From contig DDFD01000053.1 in assembly GCA_002337005.1 (NCBI GenBank), positions 1 to 64,000 on the forward strand: a stretch of 64,000 bases of DNA. Reading direction: 5' to 3'. Shown here piece after piece: positions 15,237 to 25,014 of the stretch (position 1 is the first letter of the stretch; each line of letters begins with the position of its first letter). The translations under genes and the position numbers were made by a program. The stretch is from Flavobacteriales bacterium UBA1937 (GTDB lineage: Bacteria > Bacteroidota > Bacteroidia > Flavobacteriales > Weeksellaceae). The notes under the pieces are model-generated. The model worked only from the letters and a program-made list of their open reading frames with translations. It searched no databases and was not told where the DNA came from.

Positions 15237-16646
15237 TTATTGTTCTATGCTTGCACTCATCCATTTTAGCCTGTTATAGCTTTTGATGACTTTCGCTTTT
15301 AGATTGATTAGTTTTTCCTGAGCATCTATCTTTTTATTTTCTCTAGAATTGATTAAGAAAATAGAGCTTTCACCATTTTCGAATCTGGTTTCTTCGGCTT
15401 TTAAAAGTTTTTGATAGTTGTTAAGATTTTGCACCGCCAAAAAAATTTGCTCATTATAATTTTCAATATCTTGCTGATAAGACACTGTTTTTATCATCAA
15501 TTCATTTTCTTTCACTTTAATATCTTGTTGGTTCTGAAGTAATTTCAGTTTTGCTTGTTCGTAATCTGCTCTAGCTCCTCTTAGAAATACAGGAATTTCT
15601 AATTTTAAACCATATTGAAAATTATGATCAAACAAAGGCAACATCTGTGCGCTTTTATTTTCCTTGTTGAAAAACTGATAACTGAAGTCAATTTTGGGCA
15701 AAAAACTTTGCCATTTCAACTTCTTTTCGCTTTCTAAAATATTGTTTTTAAAAGCATAATATTTCAAAAATTGAGAATTAATAAGGTTTTCTTTATTCAA
15801 TTTCTGAGCGAGAAACAAATAATCATTCGTAATCTCTGTGTTCATTTTTTCGGAAGGGAAAATGGGCGCTTTAATTTCATAAAACTCTAAATTATCTTGC
15901 CAAAGATACCATTGTAAATCTTGGGTGCTTTTCACAAAATTAAGATAGGCTTCTTTCTCTTGAATTTGAAAATTTTGCAACTGAGATTCTGCTTCTACCG
16001 TGTCTATTGCAGCTCTTTCGCCATAAGAAAACGTTTTCTTAATAAACTCGAAACGCTTTTTATTAAGTTCTACATTTTCTTTTTGGAGTTTTAGAATTTC
16101 GTAATTTTTCACCCATTCCCAATAGGTATTTTCTGCATCTAAAAGCAACTCATTGCTGAGAATAATTTGCTCTGCACGCGTCATTTTTTCCGCCAATTTT
16201 GCTTGGTCTAGCACAGCTCTTCTTTTATCATACCAAAGATTTTTTGCCAATGGAATGGTTACACCATAATTGTATAAACCGCCTTTGGTATCACTGATAT
16301 TCAGTTTATCACCAGAGAGATAATTATAACCACCATTTATTTCAATTCCGTACCAAGTTGGGATACCCAATTCTACGTTTTTTTGAGTATAATAATGTAG
16401 ATTATCAATATCTTTTTCACCAATTTTAGCAATCAAAACAGGATCGAAATTACCTCTAGCTTTGGTGATTTCAGCTTCAGCCATTTTGTTTTGTAATTGA
16501 TACTTTTTGAGTATAGGATGGTAATTTTTAACAATATTCAAAAACTCATTTTTAGACAAAAGCAAAGAATCTTGTGCCTGTAAAAAAGAGGAAATAATTA
16601 CCAAAAATGTTAAAAATATTTTACTTTTTCTTTTCATCTTTTCCAT
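15237..16646 (-). CDS. TolC-family outer-membrane efflux protein
   Basis: 469 residues. The start may instead be the ATG at 16635-16637 (MKRKSKIFLTFLVI), three codons later. A signal peptide ends at SSFLQAQ. The rest is long amphipathic helices with QKENVELNKKRFEF, YGERAAIDTVEAESQLQNF and a second repeat with ARADYEQAKLKLLQNQQDIKVKEN, as in TolC proteins, which form a trimeric outer-membrane channel and periplasmic tunnel. It overlaps the HlyD gene by 26 bp (17 bp with the later start) and is the last gene of the TetR/ABC/HlyD/TolC run. It should complete a tripartite exporter; the cargo is unknown. Confidence 0.88.
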   Translation of the reverse strand: MEKMKRKSKIFLTFLVIISSFLQAQDSLLLSKNEFLNIVKNYHPILKKYQLQNKMAEAEITKARGNFDPVLIAKIGEKDIDNLHYYTQKNVELGIPTWYGIEINGGYNYLSGDKLNISDTKGGLYNYGVTIPLAKNLWYDKRRAVLDQAKLAEKMTRAEQIILSNELLLDAENTYWEWVKNYEILKLQKENVELNKKRFEFIKKTFSYGERAAIDTVEAESQLQNFQIQEKEAYLNFVKSTQDLQWYLWQDNLEFYEIKAPIFPSEKMNTEITNDYLFLAQKLNKENLINSQFLKYYAFKNNILESEKKLKWQSFLPKIDFSYQFFNKENKSAQMLPLFDHNFQYGLKLEIPVFLRGARADYEQAKLKLLQNQQDIKVKENELMIKTVSYQQDIENYNEQIFLAVQNLNNYQKLLKAEETRFENGESSIFLINSRENKKIDAQEKLINLKAKVIKSYNRLKWMSASIEQ

Positions 16647-17925
16647 TTTTTACCACATAATAATCAGGTGGAAAACCATTAATATTTCGCCATATTTCGT
16701 ACCAAATTGGCACATCATTTAGAATAGCAATTCCTTGCACACCAGTTCCCATCATAATTTTAGGAGGCCAAGGTTTATCATTTTTATCTTGAATTACCAA
16801 TGCTTTAAACATTCCGTTTGCACTAATATTACTTTCTACCGCAATTATTTTTCCTTTAAAAGTGCCATAGCTGCTGGTAGGCCAACCTGAAAAAACAATC
16901 GCAGGAAAACCATCAAAAATACACGTTACAGATTGTCCTTCTTTAATCAAAGGTAAATCTACAGGTTTTATGTAAAATTCTACGGCATAATCTACTTTGG
17001 TTGGAACAATCATACCTATGCTTTCTCCATCTTTTAGAATTTCGCCAATTCCGGCTTTATTAATCTGGGTAACTTGCCCGTCTTGCGAAGCAATAATATA
17101 GTACAAGCCTTTTCGCATTTTATAGTTGGTAATCTGATTTTGAAGTTTTGCAATTTCTCCAGAATTTCCTTCTATCTGACCAAGTGCTTGGTAGCGATCT
17201 CCTTCTATTTTGCTAATTTTTTCTGTATATTCTTGTATCGCTGCATTTTGCTCAATTTGTGTATTGAGAATTTCTTGTCTGGTCTGCGCCACTTTATTCT
17301 CTGCCGAAGTTTTTTTAGCTAATGTATTTTGATAAGAAGCACTTCTTTGCTGGAATTGAGTAAGAGAAACCAAACCTTCATCGTACATTTTCTTTTGTCT
17401 GTTAAATTGATCTTCGCTTAGTTTCAGTTCGTTTTTAACTGCCATCAATTCTGCTTCTTCTGCTGCTAATTTATTATTCAACTGTCCAACTTTATTCTTT
17501 AACTGACTGATTTTCAAATCCAATGAACTATCTAATGCATTTAATTGAGAATTGGTAGTTTTTACCTTTGCAGAATAGTAATCGCCTACTCCTTTTTTGG
17601 CAGACATTTGTTGCTCTGTGCGCTCTACCAAAAGTGGATCAAAATATTCGTCTTTAATTTCGGAAATTTGAAGAATGGTATCTCCTTTTTTCACAAAATC
17701 ACCATTTTTAACAAACCATTTTACAATTTTACCAGGAATAGGAGAATTAAGTTGCTGCGGTCGCTGCTCTTGATAGAGAGAACTCACGTTACCAGTAAGA
17801 GCTATATTTTGGGTCCAAGGTAGAAATAATCCCAAAATAAGAACAGCCATAGAAATCCAAAACCACTTTTTAACATTTGTTTTTTTGTGAATTAAATATA
17901 TTTTATCTTCTGATTGATATTTCAT
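16621..17925 (-). CDS. HlyD-family membrane fusion protein
   Basis: 434 residues. A single N-terminal membrane segment (about 22-42, WFWISMAVLILGLFLPW) follows a cytoplasmic stretch. A lipoyl/biotinyl half-motif follows (SPIPGKIVKWFVKNGDFVKKGD), then a long coiled coil (about 110-270, NSQLNALDSSLDLKISQLKN), a second half-motif (IIASQDGQVTQINKAGIGEI) and a C-terminal beta domain. It should bridge the inner-membrane ABC protein to the TolC-like channel. It starts 8 bp after the ABC gene and overlaps the TolC gene, so co-translation is likely. Cargo is unknown. Confidence 0.9.
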   Translation of the reverse strand: MKYQSEDKIYLIHKKTNVKKWFWISMAVLILGLFLPWTQNIALTGNVSSLYQEQRPQQLNSPIPGKIVKWFVKNGDFVKKGDTILQISEIKDEYFDPLLVERTEQQMSAKKGVGDYYSAKVKTTNSQLNALDSSLDLKISQLKNKVGQLNNKLAAEEAELMAVKNELKLSEDQFNRQKKMYDEGLVSLTQFQQRSASYQNTLAKKTSAENKVAQTRQEILNTQIEQNAAIQEYTEKISKIEGDRYQALGQIEGNSGEIAKLQNQITNYKMRKGLYYIIASQDGQVTQINKAGIGEILKDGESIGMIVPTKVDYAVEFYIKPVDLPLIKEGQSVTCIFDGFPAIVFSGWPTSSYGTFKGKIIAVESNISANGMFKALVIQDKNDKPWPPKIMMGTGVQGIAILNDVPIWYEIWRNINGFPPDYYVVKNGKDEKKK

Positions 17926-17933
17926 TTTAAGAA

Positions 17934-19601
17934 CTATTTTTTAGATTGAACACTTCCGTTTGATAAGTATAAATGATGGTCTGCCTGAGAAATAAACTCA
18001 TCTTCTTTGGTTACCATTACAATATTTCTGTGAGTTGATATTTTTCGGAGATATTCCCAAATTTTAATTTTTAAACTTTCATTTAATCCTTCGAAAGGAT
18101 CTTCCAAAATCAATAATCTTGTTTTGCCTAAAAAAGCTCTCAGTAAAAGAATCATTTTTTTGGAACTGAAAGAAAGTTGGCTGTCTGTCTCACTTATTTC
18201 GGTATAATATCCGTTACTAAAATATTCTGTAAAATTATCTACGCCTAATTCTTCCGCCGTTTTTGTAATATCTTCTGCGGTAACATCTGGATTAGAAATT
18301 TGTATATTTTGCATTACAGTACCTTTTATAACGCCTACATCATTAAGATAAATCCCAATTTGACTTCGAAAAATATTTTTATTAATGTTATTAAATGGCG
18401 TTTTATCATAGAGAATTTTACCTAGGGTAGGTTCATAAAATCCTGCTAAAAGGTTCATCAAAACACTTTTACCAGCTCCTAAACTTCCAGAAATGGCCGT
18501 AATAGAATTAGGTTTAATTTTGAAATTAACATCTGATAAAATCGGAAGAGAATCTCCTAATGAAACACCAACTTCTTTAAACTCAATTTCAAAACCATTT
18601 TGGGTATCTCTAAGGCTTATTTCCCCATTATTTTCTTCTGGTAAATCCAACACTTTTGATAATTTTACCATAGAAGTAATCATATCATAGTAGCTTTCTA
18701 AATTTTTGATTAGTTTTTCTACGGCAGACATAATCATAATTACTACAATTTCTGTTGCAATAAATGCCCCAATATTAAGTTGCTGATTGAGTAATAGATA
18801 AGTTGCAATCGCAAGCATTGTAAGGATGATTACAACCTTAAAAAATATAATGGTTTTGTATTGAAAATACAGCACTCTAAAATGCGAGGTTCTATGTTCT
18901 AAATATTCTTCTATCAAACTATCAGTCTCGTGAAGGTGCATTTGTGTAGCCGAATTATTTTTAAAAGTTTTTACCGAACCTGCTACGTCTTCTAACCAAG
19001 AGGCAACCGCATATTTTTTGTCACTTTCTTCTAAACTAGAAGCTATGCCTTGCTCCATTGTAATTCTGAATATAAAAACTACTCCTAGCAATACTATTAA
19101 ACCAAAAATCAAAAACCAAGGATGATAAAATGACAACAATATAATCCCAAAAAATATTTGAATAATCGCCGTAGGTATCTCTAGTAAAATTTTTGAAATC
19201 CCTTTTTGCAAATTAGGCATATCAAAAAATCTATTTACCAATTCTGGCAAAAAATATTTATTGATTTTAGTAAGGTTAAGCTTTGGTAGTTTTTCTGCAA
19301 AAGCTATAGAATATTCTACAAAAATCTTCTGCTGAATTTTCTCAATAATCTGCATTACTTTTAGTCTAAAGAAGCCTACCAACCAAGTTCCTACAACCAC
19401 CAAAGCAATAAGCAAATAAATAGAAGTTACCATAGTAGCTCCCATCGCGTAACTGATAATCGCCTGAATACCAAGTGGTAAACTCAATTGAACCAAACCA
19501 CTGAAAATAGCATAAAAATAAATATTTCCTACATCTTTTCGCTCTTTGGTAATGTATTTAAAAAGTTTGAGACCTTGTTCTTTATAGTTTTTGTTTGCCA
19601 T
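17934..19601 (-). CDS. ABC exporter-type permease/ATPase with a degenerate ATPase domain
   Basis: 555 residues. A type-1 ABC exporter membrane domain with about 5-6 segments covers roughly 1-310; there is no N-terminal peptidase C39 domain. In the ATPase half the Walker A loop is intact (GSLGAGKS). The signature is LSFSSKK instead of LSGGQ. Walker B is LLILEDP, with the usual D-E order replaced by E-D. The switch histidine is replaced (MVTKEDE). These changes suggest poor or regulatory ATP hydrolysis. It works with HlyD and TolC partners just downstream. The degeneration may be a subfamily trait; a coding error is unlikely as the frame is intact. Confidence 0.85.
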   Translation of the reverse strand: MANKNYKEQGLKLFKYITKERKDVGNIYFYAIFSGLVQLSLPLGIQAIISYAMGATMVTSIYLLIALVVVGTWLVGFFRLKVMQIIEKIQQKIFVEYSIAFAEKLPKLNLTKINKYFLPELVNRFFDMPNLQKGISKILLEIPTAIIQIFFGIILLSFYHPWFLIFGLIVLLGVVFIFRITMEQGIASSLEESDKKYAVASWLEDVAGSVKTFKNNSATQMHLHETDSLIEEYLEHRTSHFRVLYFQYKTIIFFKVVIILTMLAIATYLLLNQQLNIGAFIATEIVVIMIMSAVEKLIKNLESYYDMITSMVKLSKVLDLPEENNGEISLRDTQNGFEIEFKEVGVSLGDSLPILSDVNFKIKPNSITAISGSLGAGKSVLMNLLAGFYEPTLGKILYDKTPFNNINKNIFRSQIGIYLNDVGVIKGTVMQNIQISNPDVTAEDITKTAEELGVDNFTEYFSNGYYTEISETDSQLSFSSKKMILLLRAFLGKTRLLILEDPFEGLNESLKIKIWEYLRKISTHRNIVMVTKEDEFISQADHHLYLSNGSVQSKK

Positions 19602-19612
19602 ATTCTATGATT

Positions 19613-20287
19613 TTATTTTAAGACACTGAAAAGTAATTGATTCAAATAACTAAGTACATAAGCATTATGATGAGTCTTGTCTTGATTATCTGTCAACCTA
19701 TTAAGATGTTCACTAAAAAACCTCTGACTATGAGATGTTTCTAATAAAGTGCTTGCCAATGAATTCGGGAATTCATAATCTGGCTGAAACTCTTTTATTA
19801 TTTTCGAGATATAAAAACAATAATTTTTAAGAGGTGTATAAGCCAAATCATTATTAATTACATCTACTTCTTTTACCAAATACGCTTTACTACTTTCAGA
19901 AATAACAATCGCATTAAGGTAATCTAAATTAAAATCTAATAAGTTATCTTCTGGAATGAAGTTATAGGTTATAATCTCTAAAACCAATTCTAATTTTTCT
20001 CTAGAATTTTTTACGTTTGATAATCTCATCTTGGTCAGAAATTCCAAATACTGCCAATACCAACTCATAATGTAGAGTAGCAACTTATGTTTACTAGAAA
20101 AATACCTATAAATGGTAGCTTCTGTAGTATTAATTTCTTGCGCTAATTTCTTAAACGTAAACTGCTCAAAACCAATATTATAAATCAAATCAATCGATTT
20201 TGCTACAATTGCTTTACCTACAGTACTTCCTTCTGGATCTTTCAGAAAAAGAGACTGATTTACTTTAAATTTTAATTGAAATTCCAT
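19613..20287 (-). CDS. TetR-family transcriptional regulator
   Basis: 224 residues from the ATG at 20285-20287 (MEFQLKFKVNQSLFLKDPEG). The frame is open to 20392 but that part is A+T-rich promoter DNA. The HTH is at about 35-75 (IVAKSIDLIYNIGFEQFTFKKLAQ, then TTEATIYRYFSSKHKLLLYI), with a helical ligand-binding C-terminal domain. It is the first gene of the export set, 11 bp from the ABC gene, and probably represses it in response to a ligand. A perfect palindrome lies about 85 bp upstream. Confidence 0.87.
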   Translation of the reverse strand: MEFQLKFKVNQSLFLKDPEGSTVGKAIVAKSIDLIYNIGFEQFTFKKLAQEINTTEATIYRYFSSKHKLLLYIMSWYWQYLEFLTKMRLSNVKNSREKLELVLEIITYNFIPEDNLLDFNLDYLNAIVISESSKAYLVKEVDVINNDLAYTPLKNYCFYISKIIKEFQPDYEFPNSLASTLLETSHSQRFFSEHLNRLTDNQDKTHHNAYVLSYLNQLLFSVLK

Positions 20288-20304
20288 AGTATAAATTCTA
20301 TAAA

Positions 20305-20312
20305 CAAAAATA
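20305..20312 (-). promoter_or_regulatory. Candidate -7 element for the tetR-ABC operon
   Basis: The minus strand reads TATTTTTG, matching TAnnTTTG, 17 bp before the tetR ATG. No good -33 element is seen. Confidence 0.35.
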
Positions 20313-20370
20313 GCACCATTCTTAACAATAACTAAATTAATATTATCTATAATAGTTATATAATAAAATA

Positions 20371-20387
20371 TAATAGTATTACTATTA
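20371..20387. promoter_or_regulatory. Candidate TetR operator palindrome
   Basis: TAATAGTA-T-TACTATTA is a perfect 17-bp palindrome between the TetR gene and the bglX terminator. Another half-site pair, ATAACTA/TAGTTAT, spans about 20328-20360. Size and position suit a TetR operator, but A+T-rich DNA can produce such palindromes by chance. Confidence 0.4.
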
Positions 20388-20404
20388 ACCAATGATAAAA
20401 AAAA

Positions 20405-20426
20405 GACTTCTCATTTCTGAGAAGTC
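20405..20426 (-). terminator. Intrinsic terminator after bglX
   Basis: GACTTCTCA-TTTC-TGAGAAGTC is a perfect 9-bp stem, followed on the minus strand by eight T. Confidence 0.85.
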
Positions 20427-20452
20427 CCACTAAAAATGTATCAAAATTGATT

Positions 20453-22708
20453 TTATTGAAGAGAAAACTTTAGTTTCGTTTTAATATCAGAAGAAGAATT
20501 ACCAATAAGTGCTTCAAAATCTCCTGGTTCTGCTATCCAATCGTGTTTTACAGGATCAAAGAAACTCAATGCTGATTTATCTATAGTAATACTTACTTCT
20601 TTAGTTTCGCCAGGTTTTAAATTTACTTTTTCAAAACCTTTTAATTCTTTTGTTGGTCTTGGCAAAGAAGACTTCAAATCACTAATGTACAACTGCACTA
20701 CCTCTGCTCCTTCTCTATTTCCTGTATTTTTTACAGAAACTGTAAAGGTAATTTTGTCATCTTTTGAAATTTTGGTTTTATCAGCTTTTACTTTTCCGAA
20801 TTCAAAAGTGGTATAGCTTAAACCATGACCAAAGCTGAACAAAGGTTTTACATTTTTGGTATCGTGCCATCTGTAGCCTACAAAAATACCTTCGTTGTAC
20901 TTAATATTAATTATATTATTTTTATCTGTTCCTTTACCAGCAGCCACTTCTTCTTTATTACCAGGGTATTCTCCCATGGCATGCGCTGCATTATCTTCTA
21001 ACTTTACTGGGAAAGAAAAAGGTAATTTCCCCGAAGGATTGGCATCACCAGCTAAAATAGATGCTAAAGCATTACCAGCTTCTGAACCTAAATACCAAGT
21101 TTGCAAAATAGAAGGAACTTCTTTTACCCAAGGCATAGAAACAGCATTACCTGTTACTAAAACTACCGCTAAATTTTTATTAGCTTTAGCTAAAGAAGAA
21201 ATCAATACATCTTGATTGTATGGCAAAGAAAGGCTTTTTCTATCTGCACCTTCACTATCTTGGAATTCACTTTTATTAAGACCACCTACAAAAACTACGA
21301 AATCTGCAGATTTGGCTACTTTTACCGCTTCATCTATTAATTCTTTTTCAGAACGATTGTCTTTAAGGTTTTGCCCTGTAACCACACCATTATATTCACC
21401 TCCTGGATCACCTACATAACCTCTTGCAAAGACAATTTCAGCATCTTTACCAAAACGTTTTTTGATTCCATCTAAAGGTAAGGTTTCATATTTTACCTTC
21501 AGCGAAGAACTACCACCACCTACAGTCATCATTTTAACAGCATTCTCACCAATTACAGCAATTTTTTTGGTTTTATTAAGGTCAATTGGTAAAGTCCCGT
21601 TTTGATTTTGGAGCAAAACAATACCTTCTTCTCCTATTTTTCTAGCTGCTTCTACATGCTCTGCCGAAGCTACAGAACCCAAAGGTCTGTTTTTATTTAA
21701 AGTAGTATGGAAAGCAAGTCTCAATAATCTTCTCACTTTATCATCTAGTTCAGCAGTTCCTACTTTGCCTGAAAGAATCATTTCTTTATAAGGATTAGCT
21801 AAATAATAATTATCATAAGCATTTTTAGTTCCAGCTGCTAAACCATCAGTCCAAGTTCCGAATTCTAAATCCAATCCATTAAAAATAGCTTGTTTGGTAT
21901 CTGTAGCAGCACCCCAATCTGAAATTACCACACCTTTATAGCCCCATTCTTTTTTCAGGATATCATTAATTAAATATTGATTATGAGTAGCATATTGCCC
22001 CTTGTACAAATCATAAGCTCCCATTATAGACCAACTATCTCCTTCTTGCACCGCTGCTTTAAAAGCAGGAAGATAAATTTCGTATAAAGCTCTGTCATCT
22101 ATAATTACATTACTTGTATGTCTGTACATTTCTTGATTGTTGAGTGCATAATGTTTAACACATGCAGCTACACCATTAGACTGTAAACCTTTGATATAAG
22201 GAACCACCATCTGAGAAGTCAAAAATGGATCTTCGCCCATATATTCAAAATTTCTTCCATTAAGCGGGGTTCTATAAATATTTACACCAGGCCCCAATAA
22301 AATATCTTTTCTTCTGTAACGAGCTTCTTCACCAAGAGAAACACCATAAATTTTAGACATATTTCGGTTCCAAGTAGCAGAAAGTGCGGTAAGTGCAGGA
22401 TATGCAATAATAGAATCATTAGTCCATCCTGCTTGATCCCATTCATCCCATTTTACTTCTGGGCGTACACCGTGAGGACCATCTGTAGTCCAAAATTCAG
22501 GAATTCCTAATCTGGGAACACCTGGCGAACTGAACTTTGATTGCGCATGAATCATGGCAATTTTTTCGTCTAAAGTCATCTTAGAAAGTGCATTTTCTAC
22601 ACGTTCTTCTATAGGTTTAGAATCATCTAAATAAATTGGTTTTGCTTGCTGAGCATTGCTCATTGCAGAAAAAGCAAACATAGCTATGTATATTATTCTA
22701 CGGTACAT
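20453..22708 (-). CDS. bglX: Secreted GH3 beta-glucosidase (BglX-like)
   Basis: 751 residues, usual for BglX. A signal peptide (MYRRIIYIAMFAFSAMSNAQ) sends it to the periplasm. The GH3 N-domain has KHYALNNQEMYRH and the nucleophile motif VISDWGAATDT. The C-domain has GGLNKSEFQDSEGADR and VTGNAVSMPW, followed by FVGYRWHD and a C-terminal fibronectin-III-like domain (about 640-750). It cleaves terminal beta-glucosyl residues. It stands alone, with its own terminator. The exact sugar preference (glucose, xylose) cannot be read from the sequence. Confidence 0.92.
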   Translation of the reverse strand: MYRRIIYIAMFAFSAMSNAQQAKPIYLDDSKPIEERVENALSKMTLDEKIAMIHAQSKFSSPGVPRLGIPEFWTTDGPHGVRPEVKWDEWDQAGWTNDSIIAYPALTALSATWNRNMSKIYGVSLGEEARYRRKDILLGPGVNIYRTPLNGRNFEYMGEDPFLTSQMVVPYIKGLQSNGVAACVKHYALNNQEMYRHTSNVIIDDRALYEIYLPAFKAAVQEGDSWSIMGAYDLYKGQYATHNQYLINDILKKEWGYKGVVISDWGAATDTKQAIFNGLDLEFGTWTDGLAAGTKNAYDNYYLANPYKEMILSGKVGTAELDDKVRRLLRLAFHTTLNKNRPLGSVASAEHVEAARKIGEEGIVLLQNQNGTLPIDLNKTKKIAVIGENAVKMMTVGGGSSSLKVKYETLPLDGIKKRFGKDAEIVFARGYVGDPGGEYNGVVTGQNLKDNRSEKELIDEAVKVAKSADFVVFVGGLNKSEFQDSEGADRKSLSLPYNQDVLISSLAKANKNLAVVLVTGNAVSMPWVKEVPSILQTWYLGSEAGNALASILAGDANPSGKLPFSFPVKLEDNAAHAMGEYPGNKEEVAAGKGTDKNNIINIKYNEGIFVGYRWHDTKNVKPLFSFGHGLSYTTFEFGKVKADKTKISKDDKITFTVSVKNTGNREGAEVVQLYISDLKSSLPRPTKELKGFEKVNLKPGETKEVSITIDKSALSFFDPVKHDWIAEPGDFEALIGNSSSDIKTKLKFSLQ

Positions 22709-22735
22709 CTTTGATTAAAATTTAAAAGATTGGTA

Positions 22736-22743
22736 CAAATATA
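22736..22743 (-). promoter_or_regulatory. Candidate -7 element for bglX
   Basis: The minus strand reads TATATTTG, 27 bp before the bglX ATG. The -33 element is not clear. Confidence 0.5.
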
Positions 22744-22791
22744 CAAATTTATTGTCTCAAAATGAGATTTTATATATTTTATTCAAAAAAA

Positions 22792-22817
22792 ATCCTATTC
22801 CATCATAAGAACAGGAT
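22792..22817 (-). terminator. Intrinsic terminator after topB
   Basis: On the minus strand ATCCTGTTC-TTATGATG-GAATAGGAT forms a 9-bp stem with one G-U pair and is followed by eight T. Confidence 0.82.
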
Positions 22818-22822
22818 ATAAT

Positions 22823-24946
22823 TTATTTTAAATCAATGAGATAATCGTCTTTCAAAACAAGAACTCCTTCTTCTATTTTTTCTGGATGTTCTATAAAACC
22901 TTTCAATTTTGAAGTTTTTCCTTTTACAATTAAATCTTGAATTTGTTTCTCCGAAAGTTTCTTACCAAAAATCTGAAAAGGAACTTTAAACCCGCATTCT
23001 TTGAATTCTTTACAACCAATGGCAGTTTTTCCTTTTATTAAATGATGAATTTTACATTTTGGGCAAGTAATTTCTTCCCAAACCATTTCAGATTTTTTAG
23101 GTTCCTTTTTCTCTTTAGATTCAGTTTTTATGGGTTTTTCTTCTTTCCAAGAAATTGCTTTTCCTTTGCTGTCAATTACTTTTTTGGTGAGTTGTGTTAC
23201 CATTTCTATCAACTCATCTTTGAAATGTTGCGCTTCATATTCGCCTTTTTCTATTTTTCGGAGTTTTTGTTCCCATTCTCCAGTTAGTTCTGCACTTTTT
23301 AACAATTCATCTTCGATAGTGTCTATTAAATCAATTCCTGTTTGCGTAGCAATTAGATTTTTACGTTTTTTCTCGATGTATTTTCGTTTAAAAAGCGTTT
23401 CAATAATATTGGCTCTTGTAGAAGGTCTTCCGATGCCGTTATTTTTTAAAAGTTCGCGCAATTCTTCGTCTTCTACTTGTTTTCCTGCAGTTTCCATCGC
23501 TCTTAGAAGTGTAGCCTCAGTGTAAGGTTTTGGCGGAGAAGTTCTTCCCTGATGAATGAAAGGTTCGTGTTCTCCTTTTTCGCCAACTTTAAATTCTGGA
23601 ATCAATTGTTCTTCGTCTTTCTCCTCTTTTTCGTCTTTTTCGGCATTATTTTTAGAATCTTTGGCATAAACAGCACGCCAACCTGGTTCTAAAATTTGTT
23701 TACCCGAAGCTTTGAAATTGATGATTCCTACTTGTCCTTCAACCAATGTATTAGAAATTTTACATTCTGGATAAAAAACCGCAATAAAACGTTTTGCCAC
23801 CAAATCATAAATTAGCTTTTCTTCTCTACTTAGAGTAGAAGTTGGCGGAATTTCGGTAGGAATTATGGCGTGATGATCTGTTACCTTCGTATCATCAAAA
23901 ACCGTTTTGGACTTTGGAATTGACGCTTCTAAAAGAGGAGCAATTAAGTCTGAATAAAAATTCATACTTCTCAAAATTCCCGAAATTTTAGGATATAAAT
24001 TTTCCGAAAGGTAAGTAGTATCTACTCTAGGATAAGTGGTGTGTTTTTTCTCGTAAAGACTTTGAATATAATTAAGAGTATTCTCCGCTGAAAATCCGTA
24101 TTTTTTGTTGGCTTCCACCTGAAGTCCCGTTAAATCAAACAATCTAGGATTTTTTTCTTTTCCTTCCTTAATTTCAAAAGAAATGATTTCAAATAAATTT
24201 TGTTGGAGATAATCCAAACCTTTTTCTGCTCTTTCAACCGATTTCAATCTGTCTATTGTAGCGTTGAAAACGACTTCTCTATACTTGGTTTTCAACTCCC
24301 AATAATCTTCTTGCACGAAAGCATCTATTTCTTTTTGGCGTTTTACCAGCATCGCCAAAGTTGGAGTTTGCACTCTTCCGATAGATAAAACCGCTTTATT
24401 TCCTCCAAATTTTTTAGTAAAAAGTCGGGTTGCATTAATTCCTAAAAGCCAATCTCCGATTGCTCTTGCATTTCCTGCTAAATAAAGATTTTTATAATCT
24501 TCGGCAGATTTTAGATTTTCAAAACCTTCTTTTATGGCATCTTCCGTCAAAGAAGAAATCCAGAGTCTTTTTACAGGTTTATCACACTTCGCTTTTTGTA
24601 AAACCCACCTTTGAATCAGTTCTCCTTCTTGTCCGGCATCACCACAATTAATCACCTCATCACACTCTTTCACCAAACTTTCAATGACTTTGAATTGTCT
24701 TTCTACTCCGTTATTATTGATGAGTTTAATTCCAAAATTTTTAGGAATAATAGGCAATAAGAAGAGATTCCACGCTTTGTATTCTGGTGCATAATCGTGT
24801 GGTTCTTTTAGAGTACAAAGATGTCCGAAAGTCCACGTTACACAATAACCATTGCCTTCCATATAGCCATTTTTGGGAGAGGTAGCTCCCAAAACTTTAG
24901 CAATATCTCTTGCTACACTTGGTTTTTCTGCAATACAAAGTTTCAT
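22823..24946 (-). CDS. topB: DNA topoisomerase III (type IA)
   Basis: 707 residues from the ATG at 24944-24946 (MKLCIAEKPSVARDIAKVLG). Ten extra upstream codons are open but atypical. The Toprim domain has IAEKPSVARDIA, and NCGDAGQEGELIQRWVL with acidic metal ligands. The active-site tyrosine region is TTYPRVDTTYLS. SIGRVQTPTLAMLVKRQ and TDHHAIIPT are TopB hallmarks. The C-terminal tail (about 615-665) holds a zinc-finger-like CPKCKIHHLIKGKTAIGC. It relaxes or decatenates DNA through a single-strand break. No mobile-element genes are beside it, so it looks like the housekeeping copy. Confidence 0.93.
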   Translation of the reverse strand: MKLCIAEKPSVARDIAKVLGATSPKNGYMEGNGYCVTWTFGHLCTLKEPHDYAPEYKAWNLFLLPIIPKNFGIKLINNNGVERQFKVIESLVKECDEVINCGDAGQEGELIQRWVLQKAKCDKPVKRLWISSLTEDAIKEGFENLKSAEDYKNLYLAGNARAIGDWLLGINATRLFTKKFGGNKAVLSIGRVQTPTLAMLVKRQKEIDAFVQEDYWELKTKYREVVFNATIDRLKSVERAEKGLDYLQQNLFEIISFEIKEGKEKNPRLFDLTGLQVEANKKYGFSAENTLNYIQSLYEKKHTTYPRVDTTYLSENLYPKISGILRSMNFYSDLIAPLLEASIPKSKTVFDDTKVTDHHAIIPTEIPPTSTLSREEKLIYDLVAKRFIAVFYPECKISNTLVEGQVGIINFKASGKQILEPGWRAVYAKDSKNNAEKDEKEEKDEEQLIPEFKVGEKGEHEPFIHQGRTSPPKPYTEATLLRAMETAGKQVEDEELRELLKNNGIGRPSTRANIIETLFKRKYIEKKRKNLIATQTGIDLIDTIEDELLKSAELTGEWEQKLRKIEKGEYEAQHFKDELIEMVTQLTKKVIDSKGKAISWKEEKPIKTESKEKKEPKKSEMVWEEITCPKCKIHHLIKGKTAIGCKEFKECGFKVPFQIFGKKLSEKQIQDLIVKGKTSKLKGFIEHPEKIEEGVLVLKDDYLIDLK

Positions 24947-25014
24947 GATAAAAATTAAAGGGATGCAAAATTGCAATTTTTTTATCTTAAAAAAGAAATA
25001 ATCTCTTAAAAAAA

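Noticed and set aside
22823..24946. topB as part of an integrative element
   Set aside because: No relaxase, integrase or tra genes flank it. It has its own terminator and a tRNA gene nearby, but no duplicated tRNA end (attachment site) was seen.
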